A DNA stretch of 64,000 nucleotides from BCD1 sp942492125 (lineage in GTDB: Bacteria; Bacteroidota; Bacteroidia; Chitinophagales; Saprospiraceae): NCBI GenBank assembly GCA_942492125.1, contig CALODM010000030.1, positions 88,085 through 152,084 of the forward strand, given 5' to 3'. Below, in pieces: positions 35,014-44,432 of the stretch (its first letter is position 1; each line of letters starts with the position of its first letter). The position numbers and the translations under genes were made by a program. The notes below the pieces were generated by a model. It was not told the DNA's origin, did no database searches, and saw only the letters and a program-made list of their open reading frames with translations.

Positions 35014-37215
35014 ATGAAATTTTTCTCCTTTTTACTTAGTTTATTTTTTTTCGTTCAGTTGTCTGCTCAGGTCGATCACTGGGAAACTGTGGTGCAGGAA
35101 GAAGACCTTTGGCAATACCGACTGGGCACTTCAGCTCCCCCTGCCAACTGGACAAGTCTCGAATTTAACGGAAACGATTGGTCTGCAGGACCGGGAGGGT
35201 TTGGTTATTCGGATGGCGATGATAATACGATTGTTCCCACCACGATTTCTTTATACATCCGCAGGACTTTTACCGTTGAAGATCTTTCCAAAATTGAGTC
35301 AGCTATACTTGATGTGGATTACGATGACAGTTTTGTGGCCTACCTCAACGGTCAGGAAATTGCCCGTGCAAATATCGAAGGAACCCCTCCCGGATATTTA
35401 ACTACTGCCAATACCGATCATGAAGCTCAACTCTACAACGGTGGCTTGCCGGACAGGTTTTTCATAACACCTTCAACACTTTTTGACCTACTCCAACCTG
35501 GCGACAATCTTTTGGCCATCCAGGTGCACAATGTTGGATCATTTTCATCTGATCTGACGATCAGGCCTTTTCTTTCCGTAGGCATCAATGATGATTCTTT
35601 CACTTATTACCATACCCCGGACTGGTTTGAACCGCCCGTTGATATCAATATTTCCGAACTTCCCATCGTGGTCATCAATACCAATGGCCAGGAAATAGTC
35701 AACGAGCCGGATATTCTTTGTGAATTTGGCATCATCTATAACGGCCCCGGTGCAACAAATCATTTATCTGACCCATGGAACGAATACGACGGTTTTGCCA
35801 AAATTGAAATCAGGGGAGAATCCTCCCAGTTTTTCGATAAAAAATCTTATGCCGTTGAAACAAGTGATGCCAATGGAGAGGACCTGGATGCTTCCTTCCT
35901 CAATTTCCCGGAAGAAGAGGACTGGGTCCTGTATGGTCCTTTTTCCGATAAAACCCTGATCCGAAACGTACTCATCATGAAAATGGGGCAGGATATGGGC
36001 CGTTACAATAGTCGTACGCGGTTGGTTGAAGTATTCATTAATAATGATTATAAAGGAGTTTATGTTTTGATGGAAAAAATCAAACGCGATAAGAACCGGG
36101 TGGATATCGCCAAACTCAAAACGACTGATATTGAAGGGGAAGAACTCACGGGAGGTTATCTCTTTAGAATTGATAAAGGCTGGCACCCTGGCTGGGAATC
36201 AAACTTTGATGTAGTTTCTGCTCCGGGTGTTCCGATTAGATTTCAATATCGTTATCCTGATCCCGACAGTATTCAGCCGGAGCAGGAGGCCTATATCCAA
36301 TCCTATGTAGATGATTTTGAACGCGCCATTGCCAATCCGTTCGGCTACATCAACAATCTCGGCTACCATTATACACATTATATCGACCTGGAATCCTTTG
36401 TAGACAATTTTATCGCCAATGAGGTAAGTCGCAACCTGGATGGATACCGTTTGAGTACCTATTTTTACAAAGACAAAAACAGCAAGATCGTCGCTGGTCC
36501 ATTATGGGATTTCAATTTATCTTTTGGGAATGGAGATTATTGTAACGGGCAATCCTACACCGGCTGGATGTACGAAGAATACTGTGACAATGGCAATCCT
36601 TTTTGGTGGGGAAATATGCTGGAGGACAGCTTATTCCTCAAGTCTCTCAAATGCAGATGGAGAGAACTGCGTGAATCCAGTTTAAATACCGGTTATTTAC
36701 TCAATTACATCGACTCCCTGGCAGCCGAACTGGAGGCCCCTGCTCAACGAAATTTCACCCGCTGGCCTATTTTGGGCACCTATGTCTGGCCCAATCCCTG
36801 GCCTTACCCCGATACTTATCAAGGTGAAATAACAACACTGAAACTGTGGCTCATTAATCGTCTCGGCTGGATGGACGGCATGATCAATCCTATTGAGGTC
36901 AATTGTGAGGGATTCAACCCTACTTCGACCAACGCAATAGGTAAGGAAACGGATCCACTTGTGATCAGCCCAAATCCAACCACGGGGCATTTCCAGATAA
37001 AAACCACCCCTGAAATGCAGCAAAGCCAACATTTGATCATTTCATTATATGATTTATCGGGAAGGTTGGTTTTGCAAAATATTCAAGAAGATTTTCCCAC
37101 TGAAAATATACATTTGGATCTGGCTGAAAAACTAGATCCCGGCATGTATTTCATAGAAGTGAAATCTAAATCTAAGCATGGGAAAAGACTGATTGGTAAA
37201 GTTATCGTTCTTTAG
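35014..37215 (+). CDS. CotH-family kinase-like secreted protein with T9SS tail
   Basis: A 733-residue exported protein. The signal peptide MKFFSFLLSLFFFVQLSAQ leads to a beta-sandwich (about 25-200, with ESAILDVDYDDSFVAYLNG and NLLAIQVHNVG). The CotH domain (about 230-620) has EIRGESSQFFDKKSY, DWVLYGPFSDKTLIRN, VEVFINNDYKGVYVLMEKI and the active-site-like GPLWDFNLSFGNGDY (Asp499). CotH proteins of Bacillus phosphorylate spore-coat proteins; whether this member is a kinase is unknown. The tail (ISPNPTTGHFQIK, DPGMYFIEVKS) is a T9SS type A domain, so it is placed at the cell surface, where it could modify the neighbouring giant adhesin. That idea is speculation from adjacency. Confidence 0.9.
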   Translation: MKFFSFLLSLFFFVQLSAQVDHWETVVQEEDLWQYRLGTSAPPANWTSLEFNGNDWSAGPGGFGYSDGDDNTIVPTTISLYIRRTFTVEDLSKIESAILDVDYDDSFVAYLNGQEIARANIEGTPPGYLTTANTDHEAQLYNGGLPDRFFITPSTLFDLLQPGDNLLAIQVHNVGSFSSDLTIRPFLSVGINDDSFTYYHTPDWFEPPVDINISELPIVVINTNGQEIVNEPDILCEFGIIYNGPGATNHLSDPWNEYDGFAKIEIRGESSQFFDKKSYAVETSDANGEDLDASFLNFPEEEDWVLYGPFSDKTLIRNVLIMKMGQDMGRYNSRTRLVEVFINNDYKGVYVLMEKIKRDKNRVDIAKLKTTDIEGEELTGGYLFRIDKGWHPGWESNFDVVSAPGVPIRFQYRYPDPDSIQPEQEAYIQSYVDDFERAIANPFGYINNLGYHYTHYIDLESFVDNFIANEVSRNLDGYRLSTYFYKDKNSKIVAGPLWDFNLSFGNGDYCNGQSYTGWMYEEYCDNGNPFWWGNMLEDSLFLKSLKCRWRELRESSLNTGYLLNYIDSLAAELEAPAQRNFTRWPILGTYVWPNPWPYPDTYQGEITTLKLWLINRLGWMDGMINPIEVNCEGFNPTSTNAIGKETDPLVISPNPTTGHFQIKTTPEMQQSQHLIISLYDLSGRLVLQNIQEDFPTENIHLDLAEKLDPGMYFIEVKSKSKHGKRLIGKVIVL

Positions 37216-37233
37216 TGCAGCTACAAAAAAACG

Positions 37234-37273
37234 AAAGCCACGAGTTCCGGATGACCGATACTGTGGCTTTTTT
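37234..37273 (+). terminator. Terminator after the CotH gene
   Basis: Stem aaagccac/gtggcttt with a long loop and a trailing T-run, 18 bp after the stop codon. Confidence 0.7.
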
Positions 37274-37630
37274 CGAATTTTACCTGATGTTCCACTGAAT
37301 TTTCGCAAAGTCAGCACGTGTATTACCTCAAAGTATGATAACCTCAAGGAAACACCTTTGCGAACAGCTTTTGACCAAAATTTTACCCGGCAAAAAACGA
37401 TTCGTTACAATTATGAAAAAAAACAAAACTTCTCAACGTTTTTTTTTCCTGGAATTCAACAATAGAAAGAACGCGTTTAACAATTAACTAAATGGACTTA
37501 AGTATCAGTAGTTGTGTTTACTTGTTTGAATTCCATTCCAAATAAAACGTTGGCAAATAGTCTGATTTCTGCCATTTCGGGGTTTAAAACTTTATTTAAA
37601 TGCTCCCAAAATGACACGGGTGATTATCTA
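37274..37630. other. Intergenic region, no gene found
   Basis: The convergent gap between the CotH and SOUL genes. A plus-strand open frame of about 90 codons starts inside the terminator hairpin and has no coding character. I see no RNA or repeat. Confidence 0.5.
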
Positions 37631-38230
37631 TTAGGGCTCACTAGTTAAATCAACTTCCACGATTATTTCGTTTCGACGGTCCACCATTTCAAACGGCGCA
37701 TTATAACCGAGGTAACTGAATTTTCCTGTTTGGTTGATTTCATTGGCCTGGAGTAGTTCTTTCAGTTTTTGGGTGTACTTTTCGATTTTTTTATCATTAG
37801 CCCATCCGCCAAACCTTATGGCAGCGACATACTTTTCAGGTTCCTGCCGGAATTTGACATTCGGGTCATTGGGCGCTGGCATGTCATCAATGGCGTATTC
37901 GGACGGCAACATGAACATCATGGTAACGGAATCTTCCATGGTCATAGCCACAGGGCTGGTCATGGCGATTTTCTGATTCCTTTCATTGTTACCAAAAATA
38001 TATCCTGCCAGTTTCCGGAATCCGTTCCTGGAGGTTTGTTCGTACGTTCCTTTGTCCATGGTTACATAAGAAAAGTTAGCGGACTCATATGCCCTGACCT
38101 CAAATCCGTCGAACTCTTTGATCACTTTATACTTATACATTTCTATGTTATTGGAAGCTCTGAAAAACAGAAGCTGGGACAACAAGAACAATACGCTCAC
38201 AGAAGCGAGAGCAATGAGGACAATTTTCAT
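37631..38230 (-). CDS. SOUL haem-binding family protein
   Basis: A 199-residue protein with an N-terminal hydrophobic anchor (VLIALASVSVLFLLSQLLFF), so it is probably exported or membrane-bound. The SOUL domain fills the rest: EFDGFEVRAYESANFSYV, FRKLAGYIFGNN, IAMTSPVAM (the hallmark AMTSPV) and MFMLPSEYAIDDMPAPN, then a repeat-like second half. Family members bind haem in some animals; bacterial roles are undefined. It starts five bases after the glutathione peroxidase gene ends, so the two are almost certainly one transcript. Confidence 0.9.
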   Translation of the reverse strand: MKIVLIALASVSVLFLLSQLLFFRASNNIEMYKYKVIKEFDGFEVRAYESANFSYVTMDKGTYEQTSRNGFRKLAGYIFGNNERNQKIAMTSPVAMTMEDSVTMMFMLPSEYAIDDMPAPNDPNVKFRQEPEKYVAAIRFGGWANDKKIEKYTQKLKELLQANEINQTGKFSYLGYNAPFEMVDRRNEIIVEVDLTSEP

Positions 38231-38235
38231 AGCTT

Positions 38236-38766
38236 TTAATTTAGGTACTGGGTTATTTTATCACTCATAGGTTTCGTCATACTAGTCCAGTAGTTCAGAT
38301 ACTGTCCGTCTTCCCCTACGAGATATTTCTGGAAATTCCATTTCACGGAACTGCTTTTCATGCCGTTCTTTTCCTTATCGGTCAGCCAGGTATATAATGG
38401 ATGCTGGTTTTCTCCTTTGACGTCCACCTTTTCAGTGATCAGAAAAGTAACCCCATAGTTAACCGAACAAAAGTTCTGAATTTGTTCTGCATCTCCAGGT
38501 TCCTGCCCGCCAAACTGGTTGCAGGGGACGCCAATAATCATGAGTTTGTCCTGGTACTTGTCATATAATTCCTGTAAACCACCATACTGCGGGGTGAACC
38601 CGCATTCAGAAGCGACGTTCACAAAAAGAATTTTCTTTCCCTTAAAATCCGCCAGGTCAATAGGATCGCCAGTCAGACTGTTGATCTTAATGTCGTAGAT
38701 GGACGTAACAGGAGGGGTCGGGGTCGTTGTGCCGGCTCTTCCGAATAAGTTATTCAATAAACTCAT
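38236..38766 (-). CDS. Glutathione peroxidase (Cys type)
   Basis: A 176-residue thiol peroxidase that reduces peroxides, in bacteria usually with thioredoxin. The start at 38766 (MSLLNNLFGRAG) is preferred over an upstream in-frame ATG, which would add an unrelated lead. The peroxidatic Cys55 lies in VNVASECGFTPQY and is a cysteine, not selenocysteine. GVPCNQFGGQEPG holds the catalytic Gln, and VKWNFQKYLV the Trp. There is no obvious signal peptide. It sits between folE upstream and the SOUL gene 5 bp downstream, probably in one operon. Confidence 0.93.
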   Translation of the reverse strand: MSLLNNLFGRAGTTTPTPPVTSIYDIKINSLTGDPIDLADFKGKKILFVNVASECGFTPQYGGLQELYDKYQDKLMIIGVPCNQFGGQEPGDAEQIQNFCSVNYGVTFLITEKVDVKGENQHPLYTWLTDKEKNGMKSSSVKWNFQKYLVGEDGQYLNYWTSMTKPMSDKITQYLN

Positions 38767-38831
38767 AATAATGATTGATTTTATAATTAGTATCCCTTTT
38801 AATCTCCAACTTAACATAGGTTAATCAGCGT

Positions 38832-39521
38832 TTAATTGTTATAGATATAATGTTGAAGTTCCTCCCGTTTCTTTGATTCCGTGAATTTCCCGCCATAATA
38901 AGTAGTGATTGTGGAGGAAGTATCATCTTTTACTCCACGTGAGGCAACACAAAGATGTTTGGCGTCTATAATAACTGCTACATCTTCAGTATTGAGTACT
39001 CTTTTAAGTTCCATAGCAATCTGGTTGGTCAGTCTTTCCTGTACCTGTGGCCTTTTGGCATAATACTGGACAATACGGTTGAGCTTGGATAAACCAATGA
39101 CTTTACCAGAAGAAATATAAGCAACGTGAGCCCTTCCAATAATCGGCACAAAGTGGTGTTCACAGTTGGAATAGAAAGAAATGTTTTTCTCAACCAACAT
39201 CTGCTTGTATTGATATTTATTATCAAACAAGGCCACTTTAGGTTTGTTCTTGGGATTGAGTCCGGAAAAGATTTCATCGATATACATCTTGGCTACTCTT
39301 TTCGGCGTACCTTTCAGGGAATCATCGGTGAGATCCATTCCCATCACATCCATAATCTCAGCAAACAATCCGGCAATTTTTTCTTTCTTTTCTTCATCTG
39401 ACATCACAAATGCATCTGGTCTCATCGGAGTTTTCAATCCTGTGAACATATGGTCTTCTCCAATCTCATCTATGGTGTAGTGATTTAGCGGGGAGTTTTC
39501 TTTTAGTGGTATAACTGTCAT
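38832..39521 (-). CDS. folE: GTP cyclohydrolase I
   Basis: A 229-residue enzyme that converts GTP to 7,8-dihydroneopterin triphosphate, the first step to tetrahydrofolate or biopterin. The zinc and active-site motifs are present: SNCEHHFVPIIGRAHVAYI, KLNRIVQYYAKRPQVQERL and AKHLCVASRGVKDD. DSLKGTPKRVAKMY matches the oligomer-forming N-terminal helices. It starts at ATG 39521 and is upstream of glutathione peroxidase in the same direction, 65 bp away, so co-transcription is possible. A candidate promoter lies at 39585-39616. Confidence 0.95.
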   Translation of the reverse strand: MTVIPLKENSPLNHYTIDEIGEDHMFTGLKTPMRPDAFVMSDEEKKEKIAGLFAEIMDVMGMDLTDDSLKGTPKRVAKMYIDEIFSGLNPKNKPKVALFDNKYQYKQMLVEKNISFYSNCEHHFVPIIGRAHVAYISSGKVIGLSKLNRIVQYYAKRPQVQERLTNQIAMELKRVLNTEDVAVIIDAKHLCVASRGVKDDTSSTITTYYGGKFTESKKREELQHYIYNN

Positions 39522-39584
39522 CTTTTTTTGTGTTTATTGTATTTGTCCCTGTTTGAGGAATTTTTTTGTTGAATTATTATGACA

Positions 39585-39616
39585 TAAAGTTAAACAAATA
39601 AAAATGATAAAAGCAA
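39585..39616 (-). promoter_or_regulatory. Candidate promoter for folE
   Basis: Read on the minus strand, TTG (39616-39614) is followed after 21 bp by TAACTTTA (39592-39585), one base from TAnnTTTG. The leader to ATG 39521 would be about 58 nt. The identical TAACTTTA occurs before the DUF2141 gene. Confidence 0.4.
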
Positions 39617-39791
39617 GTTTTTTTAAATAAAAATTATTAAAAACCCATAAAAACATAGAAAATCAAGAGAATAACTTGTTTAATCATAACAAAAAAAGAT
39701 AAAACAAAATTTTTTATCAACCTTTCGCACTTTCCCGTCCCGGTCAGAACAGAAATCACCCTGCTAGTTGACAAATGTCATTTTATTCATA

Positions 39792-39807
39792 TTTACGAGT
39801 TCGTAAA
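39792..39807. promoter_or_regulatory. 16-bp inverted repeat, possible operator
   Basis: tttacga and tcgtaaa form a perfect 7-2-7 palindrome 35 bp before the small membrane-protein gene. There is no T-run, so an operator fits better than a terminator. The factor is unknown. Confidence 0.3.
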
Positions 39808-39842
39808 ATGCATCCGATTTATTCATATAAAACCCAGACAAT

Positions 39843-39977
39843 ATGTATTTAGTAAATTGGTTTGAGGCAAATGCCATGATGATAGCCATGACCCTTGTTT
39901 TGGTCGGTTTACCTATCGTATTACTCATTTACGCTTTCGGCAGGAAACCAGGAAACGAGGATAACGAAGAAGAATAG
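39843..39977 (+). CDS. Small single-pass membrane protein (44 residues)
   Basis: ATG 39843 to TAG 39977 encodes 44 residues: a short lead MYLVNWFEANAMM, one transmembrane helix (IAMTLVLVGLPIVLLIYAF), and a charged C-terminus (GRKPGNEDNEEE). The pattern of a hydrophobic helix plus acidic tail makes translation plausible, although nothing identifies the function. It lies 53 bp before the amidase gene and after an operator-like palindrome. It resembles tiny subunits of membrane complexes, but no such complex is encoded here. Confidence 0.6.
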   Translation: MYLVNWFEANAMMIAMTLVLVGLPIVLLIYAFGRKPGNEDNEEE

Positions 39978-40030
39978 ACTTTCGGCAACGGAAAAAAATT
40001 TAACTTTGCGACACAACAAATTAAATTACC

Positions 40031-41467
40031 GTGTCGAAATACCATTCTTTAGAGGCTATCCAGGCTGAAATCCAATTCGGGCTCACCTCCAGCGAGGGTG
40101 TGGTAAGGTATTATTTGTCACAGATCGAAGCTACCAAATACCTCAATATTTACATTGAGGTATTTGCTGATGAAGCGCTGGAACGAGCGAGAGAGCTGGA
40201 CAGGAAATACAGGGAAAACCGCGATAGTGTTGGAAAGCTCTACGGGCTGGTTATTTCGATCAAGGATGTTCTGTGTTACAAAGATCATAAGGTAACCGGC
40301 GGGTCCAAAATTCTTTCAGGCTTCACGGCCTTGTATTCTGCTACGGCAATTGAACGTTTGCTGGCGGAGGATGCCATCATCATTGGCAGGGTAAATTGTG
40401 ATGAATTTGGCATGGGATCCTCTACGGAAAACTCCTATTACAAACCTACCCTGAATGCGAATAATCCAGCCTATGTGCCGGGTGGTTCTTCTGGTGGTTC
40501 TGCCGTTTCCGTGCAGGCAGACACTTGTCTTGCATCCCTTGGCAGTGATACCGGCGGCTCGGTAAGACAACCGGCAGCTTTTTGTGGTATTTTCGGAATC
40601 AAACCTACATATGGTCGCATATCCCGTCACGGTTTACTGGCCTATGGTTCTTCCTTTGATCAGATCGGCGTTTTATCTCATACGATAGAGGATGCTGCAC
40701 TTTTGCTGGAAATAATGGCCGGTGCTGATGAATTTGACAGCACAGCAAGCCAAAAACCGGTACCTGCTTATTCCTCAAGCCTGGAATTTGAAGGAAAGGC
40801 CAGGATCGCCTATTTTAATTCAGCTATGGATCACAAGAGCCTTGACCCTGAGATGCGCAAGGCTTGCGCCAGGATGTTTTTTCAGTTACGGGAAAAAGGG
40901 CATACTGTTGAAGCCGTTGACTTTGAATATCTCGACTATATTATCCCTGCCTATTATGTTCTGACAACCGCTGAAGCCAGTTCAAACCTCTCCAGGTATG
41001 ACGGTATCCGCTTTGGTTATCGCAGCAATCACCCCAATGATTTACTCGAAACCTACAAACAGTCCAGAACAGAAGGATTCGGTACGGAAGTAAAACGCCG
41101 CATAATGCTGGGTACCTTTGTGCTGAGTTCCGGATATTACGATGCCTATTATACCAAAGCGCAACAAGTTCGTAAATTAATCCACGACAGAACACTGGAA
41201 ATCCTGGAAAATTACGACTTCATTTTTATGCCTGCCGCCCCATCTACCGCCTGGAAAATCGGCGAAAAAATCAATGACCCCGTAGAAGTATATCTCGCTG
41301 ACATTTTCACTGTTCAGGCCAATATGGTTGGCATACCCGCCATTTCGATCCCTGCCGGCAGGCATCCGAACGGGCTTGCCCTGGGAATCCAGTTCATGGC
41401 TAATAAATTTGAAGAGCAAAAATTACTGGCATTCGCCAAAGAAATAAAACATTTTCCAGAAATATGA
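40031..41467 (+). CDS. gatA: Amidase, GatA type (aminoacyl-tRNA amidotransferase subunit A)
   Basis: A 478-residue amidase-signature enzyme. In GatCAB, GatA releases ammonia from glutamine to convert Glu-tRNA(Gln) or Asp-tRNA(Asn). The Ser-cisSer-Lys triad is supplied by SIKDVLCYKDHKVTGGSKIL (Lys) and GGSSGGSAVSVQAD with SDTGGSVRQPAAFCG (Ser). The stretch GRVNCDEFGMGSSTENSYY is characteristic of GatA rather than general amidases. The start codon is GTG 40031, as no ATG fits before MSKYHSLEA. GatB and GatC are not adjacent, which is usual in this phylum. Confidence 0.88.
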   Translation: MSKYHSLEAIQAEIQFGLTSSEGVVRYYLSQIEATKYLNIYIEVFADEALERARELDRKYRENRDSVGKLYGLVISIKDVLCYKDHKVTGGSKILSGFTALYSATAIERLLAEDAIIIGRVNCDEFGMGSSTENSYYKPTLNANNPAYVPGGSSGGSAVSVQADTCLASLGSDTGGSVRQPAAFCGIFGIKPTYGRISRHGLLAYGSSFDQIGVLSHTIEDAALLLEIMAGADEFDSTASQKPVPAYSSSLEFEGKARIAYFNSAMDHKSLDPEMRKACARMFFQLREKGHTVEAVDFEYLDYIIPAYYVLTTAEASSNLSRYDGIRFGYRSNHPNDLLETYKQSRTEGFGTEVKRRIMLGTFVLSSGYYDAYYTKAQQVRKLIHDRTLEILENYDFIFMPAAPSTAWKIGEKINDPVEVYLADIFTVQANMVGIPAISIPAGRHPNGLALGIQFMANKFEEQKLLAFAKEIKHFPEI

Positions 41468-41745
41468 TGTGTTGGGAAGTAAATGATTTAAGATTGGGAA
41501 AGGGAAAAAAACTAAAGGTACTCCCCTTTTTTTATCTCAAATCCTGCACAGCATCAAAAATTCCTTCGTACATACCTCCTTTTTTTGTCGTCTTTGACGC
41601 AATTTTCAAAAGTTACCATTAAATGCACATCTAATTCTGTTAAAATTCGTTATTTTAGTTAGAATTCTGAATTGGCGTGTTCATCCCGCTTTTTATACAC
41701 TCCACTTCAAAGCATGGAAACTAATTTTTTCAAAAGCTACAAAGC

Positions 41746-43998
41746 ATGATCCGATTATTCACAAAGGTTATCCTTTTCACATTCGGCTTTCTATTCCTGG
41801 TTCCTGCCCAGGCCCGACATATTATTGGTGGATCCATGACCTATGAATGTCTTGGAAACAACGATTACCGGTTTACGCTGAAGGTTTACCGGGATTGCAA
41901 CTGCCAGAACTGCGCGTATTTTGACCAGCAGGCAGCCATTGGTATTTATCGTTGTGGAACCGATGTCGATTGTGACTTATTGACCCAGAACTCCACCTAT
42001 GCTACACTTTATGTTCCATTGGGCCCCGTTTCACTCGTGGAGATGCCTGATTATCCGTGCCTGATCCCTCCCAATGTTTGTGTACAGGAAGGTATTTATA
42101 CTTTTACTGTAAATCTTCCGGCAAGTGCGGAAAGTTATCACATTTCATACCAGCGTTGCTGCAGGAATGAAACCATCAATAATATCATTGCTCCGGATGA
42201 AACGGGAGCTACCTATACCATTGAAATTACTCCCGAAGCACAGACGAGTTGCAATAATAGTCCGACCTTCAACAGTTTTCCACCAATTGTCATTTGTGCC
42301 GGACAGCCCCTGGAATACGATCACTCCGCTACGGATCCGGAGGGAGATCTCTTATTGTACAAATTCTGTTCACCCCTCGATGGTGGTGGCAACTTGCTCG
42401 ATAATGCCAATTACGAAACTTGCGCCGGTGCAGCCCCTAACCCTGCCTGCCCGCCGCCGTACGACGATGTATTCTTTAATGCACCCGCCTTTACCCCACT
42501 CGCACCCATGGGCGGTAACCCGGTTATTGCTATTGACCCCCTTACCGGAATAATCACGGGCACACCGGAATTGATCGGTCAGTACGTGGTTGGCGTATGT
42601 GTGGAAGAGTATCGAAACGGGCAGCTTATCAGCACTGTTTTCAGGGATTTTCAGTTTAATGTAGCGAGCTGCGACCCGCTTGTCGTAGCCGATATCGAAG
42701 AAGATGAGATCATTTCAGATCAGGAATTCCTCATTAACTCCTGTGGCGAAACGGCCATAAATTTTGTCAATCAGAGTTTTCAGCAACAATATATAGACGA
42801 ATGGGAATGGGAATTTGATGTAGGCGGATCTACCGTCAATTCGAGTCAGTGGAGTCCTACCATTAACTTCCCGGGTGTTGGAGAATACAATGGCACTTTA
42901 ATGCTTAATCCAGGAACTGAATGTGGTGACACTGCTTATATCAAAGTGAATATATTTCCGGCCATTGAGGCGGATTTTACCTTCGATTATGATACCTGTG
43001 TAGCAGGTCCTGTGGCATTTACAGATCAGTCGATAACGGGTAGTTGTTGTCTTACCGGATGGAACTGGGAATTCGGGGACGGAGACTTCAGCCTGATACA
43101 AAATCCGTCCCATATATATATGGACCCCGGAGATATTCCAGTACGGCTGACGGTCAGGGATACCAATCAGTGCCAGGATGTTATCATAAAAAATCTGCCG
43201 TATTTCCCGGCCCCGGCACTTATTGTAGTGGCGCCAAATTCCTTTTTTGGCTGTGAACCGGCAGAGATATTTTTTGACAATCTCTCGTTCCCCATTGATA
43301 CCACTTATGATATTGAATGGAGTTTCGGAGATGGAGAGTATGGATACGACATCAGTCCTACGCATACCTATATGATGCCCGGGCTATTTACGGTGGATGT
43401 TTCCATCACCTCACCCATTGGATGTATGATCAGTGAAACATTCCCGGATTTGATCCAGATAGAACCCTCCCCGGATGCCGGGTTCAGTTTCTTCCCGGAA
43501 GAAATCAGTATTCTGGAACCTGAAGTTTCCTTTACGGATGAATCCCAGGGTGCAGCCGGAATTTACTGGACCTTTGGAGATGGAGATTTCTCTTCGATAT
43601 GGAACCCAACCCACACTTACAGCGATACCGGCGTGGTGGCGGTTACCCAAGTCGTCACACACCTCAGCGGCTGCCAGGATACCCTAATCCAGTACCTGGA
43701 CATTAAGCCGGAAGTCAGGTACTTCCTGCCCAATGCCTTTACCCCTAACAACGATTCCGTTAACGAAATTTACAAAGGCGTAGGCATCCTGGAAGGTGCT
43801 ACCAATTTCAGATTCTCCATATGGAACAGATGGGGAGAACTCGTATTTCAGACCACCGATCCCCTGGAAGGATGGAATGGCACCAAAAACAATACCGGCC
43901 AACCAGCTCCCGCGGGAGTTTATGTTGTCCTGGCCAGTTTTACGGGACCAAGGGGGCAGGATTTTGAGTTCAAAGGATTTGCAACACTCCTGCGATGA
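41746..43998 (+). CDS. Secreted PKD-domain protein with T9SS type B (gliding-associated) tail
   Basis: A 750-residue surface protein. The signal peptide MIRLFTKVILFTFGFLFLVP is followed by RHIIGGSMTYECLGNNDYRF, a start shared by many T9SS type B proteins. A Cys-rich N-terminal region runs to about 320. Four PKD-like domains lie at about 325-660, the last three with W.FGDG cores (WNWEFGDGDFS, WSFGDGEYG, YWTFGDGDFS). The final 90 residues (LPNAFTPNNDSVNEIY, WNRWGELVFQT, GVYVVLASF) are the CHU_C type B sorting domain. Type B proteins are often attached to the surface without A-LPS or bound to partners. The function is unknown, and adhesion is likely. Confidence 0.92.
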   Translation: MIRLFTKVILFTFGFLFLVPAQARHIIGGSMTYECLGNNDYRFTLKVYRDCNCQNCAYFDQQAAIGIYRCGTDVDCDLLTQNSTYATLYVPLGPVSLVEMPDYPCLIPPNVCVQEGIYTFTVNLPASAESYHISYQRCCRNETINNIIAPDETGATYTIEITPEAQTSCNNSPTFNSFPPIVICAGQPLEYDHSATDPEGDLLLYKFCSPLDGGGNLLDNANYETCAGAAPNPACPPPYDDVFFNAPAFTPLAPMGGNPVIAIDPLTGIITGTPELIGQYVVGVCVEEYRNGQLISTVFRDFQFNVASCDPLVVADIEEDEIISDQEFLINSCGETAINFVNQSFQQQYIDEWEWEFDVGGSTVNSSQWSPTINFPGVGEYNGTLMLNPGTECGDTAYIKVNIFPAIEADFTFDYDTCVAGPVAFTDQSITGSCCLTGWNWEFGDGDFSLIQNPSHIYMDPGDIPVRLTVRDTNQCQDVIIKNLPYFPAPALIVVAPNSFFGCEPAEIFFDNLSFPIDTTYDIEWSFGDGEYGYDISPTHTYMMPGLFTVDVSITSPIGCMISETFPDLIQIEPSPDAGFSFFPEEISILEPEVSFTDESQGAAGIYWTFGDGDFSSIWNPTHTYSDTGVVAVTQVVTHLSGCQDTLIQYLDIKPEVRYFLPNAFTPNNDSVNEIYKGVGILEGATNFRFSIWNRWGELVFQTTDPLEGWNGTKNNTGQPAPAGVYVVLASFTGPRGQDFEFKGFATLLR

Positions 43999-44022
43999 CA
44001 GGTTTGGAAATGCTTTTAAGGT

Positions 44023-44064
44023 AAATTAAGGTCTAACTTGAAGAAAGAAAGGCCTTAATTTTTT
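44023..44064 (+). terminator. Terminator after the type B PKD protein
   Basis: aaattaaggtc pairs with ggccttaattt (one T-G) and a run of T follows, 25 bp past the stop codon. Confidence 0.65.
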
Positions 44065-44432
44065 CCGCATAAGCGTAAATCAGGGTCTGACTTGTACCAT
44101 TTCAAATCAAAAAGTAGTAATCCGGATTAAAAATCAGGAAGCGGTATTGGCAAAATAATGGATCTGCCTCCAGAAGCAGGAGGCTGGTGTGAAATCTAGA
44201 AGTAAAATTAATCCTCAACCCGGAATCTAGTTCACCTTTTTCAAATTGAAGTAAAGATAATTTCAAGGATTAAATACAAAATTTCCACTTTAAATCAACG
44301 AACTTCTGAGTTCTGAATTCTGGGGTTTTAAATTTAGGGTTCACCTTTGAGGTTTAAAACAAGTACCAATTTATTAAGTGAAACCGTAGAAGTCAGTCCC
44401 TGATTTTTTCCTCGCAACAAAACATTATCCAA
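44065..44432. other. Intergenic region upstream of bioY
   Basis: No gene or repeat is supported. I looked for a biotin-operator-like palindrome before the TTG start and found none convincing. Confidence 0.4.

Noticed and set aside
41499..41533. Terminator after the amidase gene.
   Set aside because: A 6 bp stem with a 19-nt loop followed by a T-run; too weak to list as a feature.
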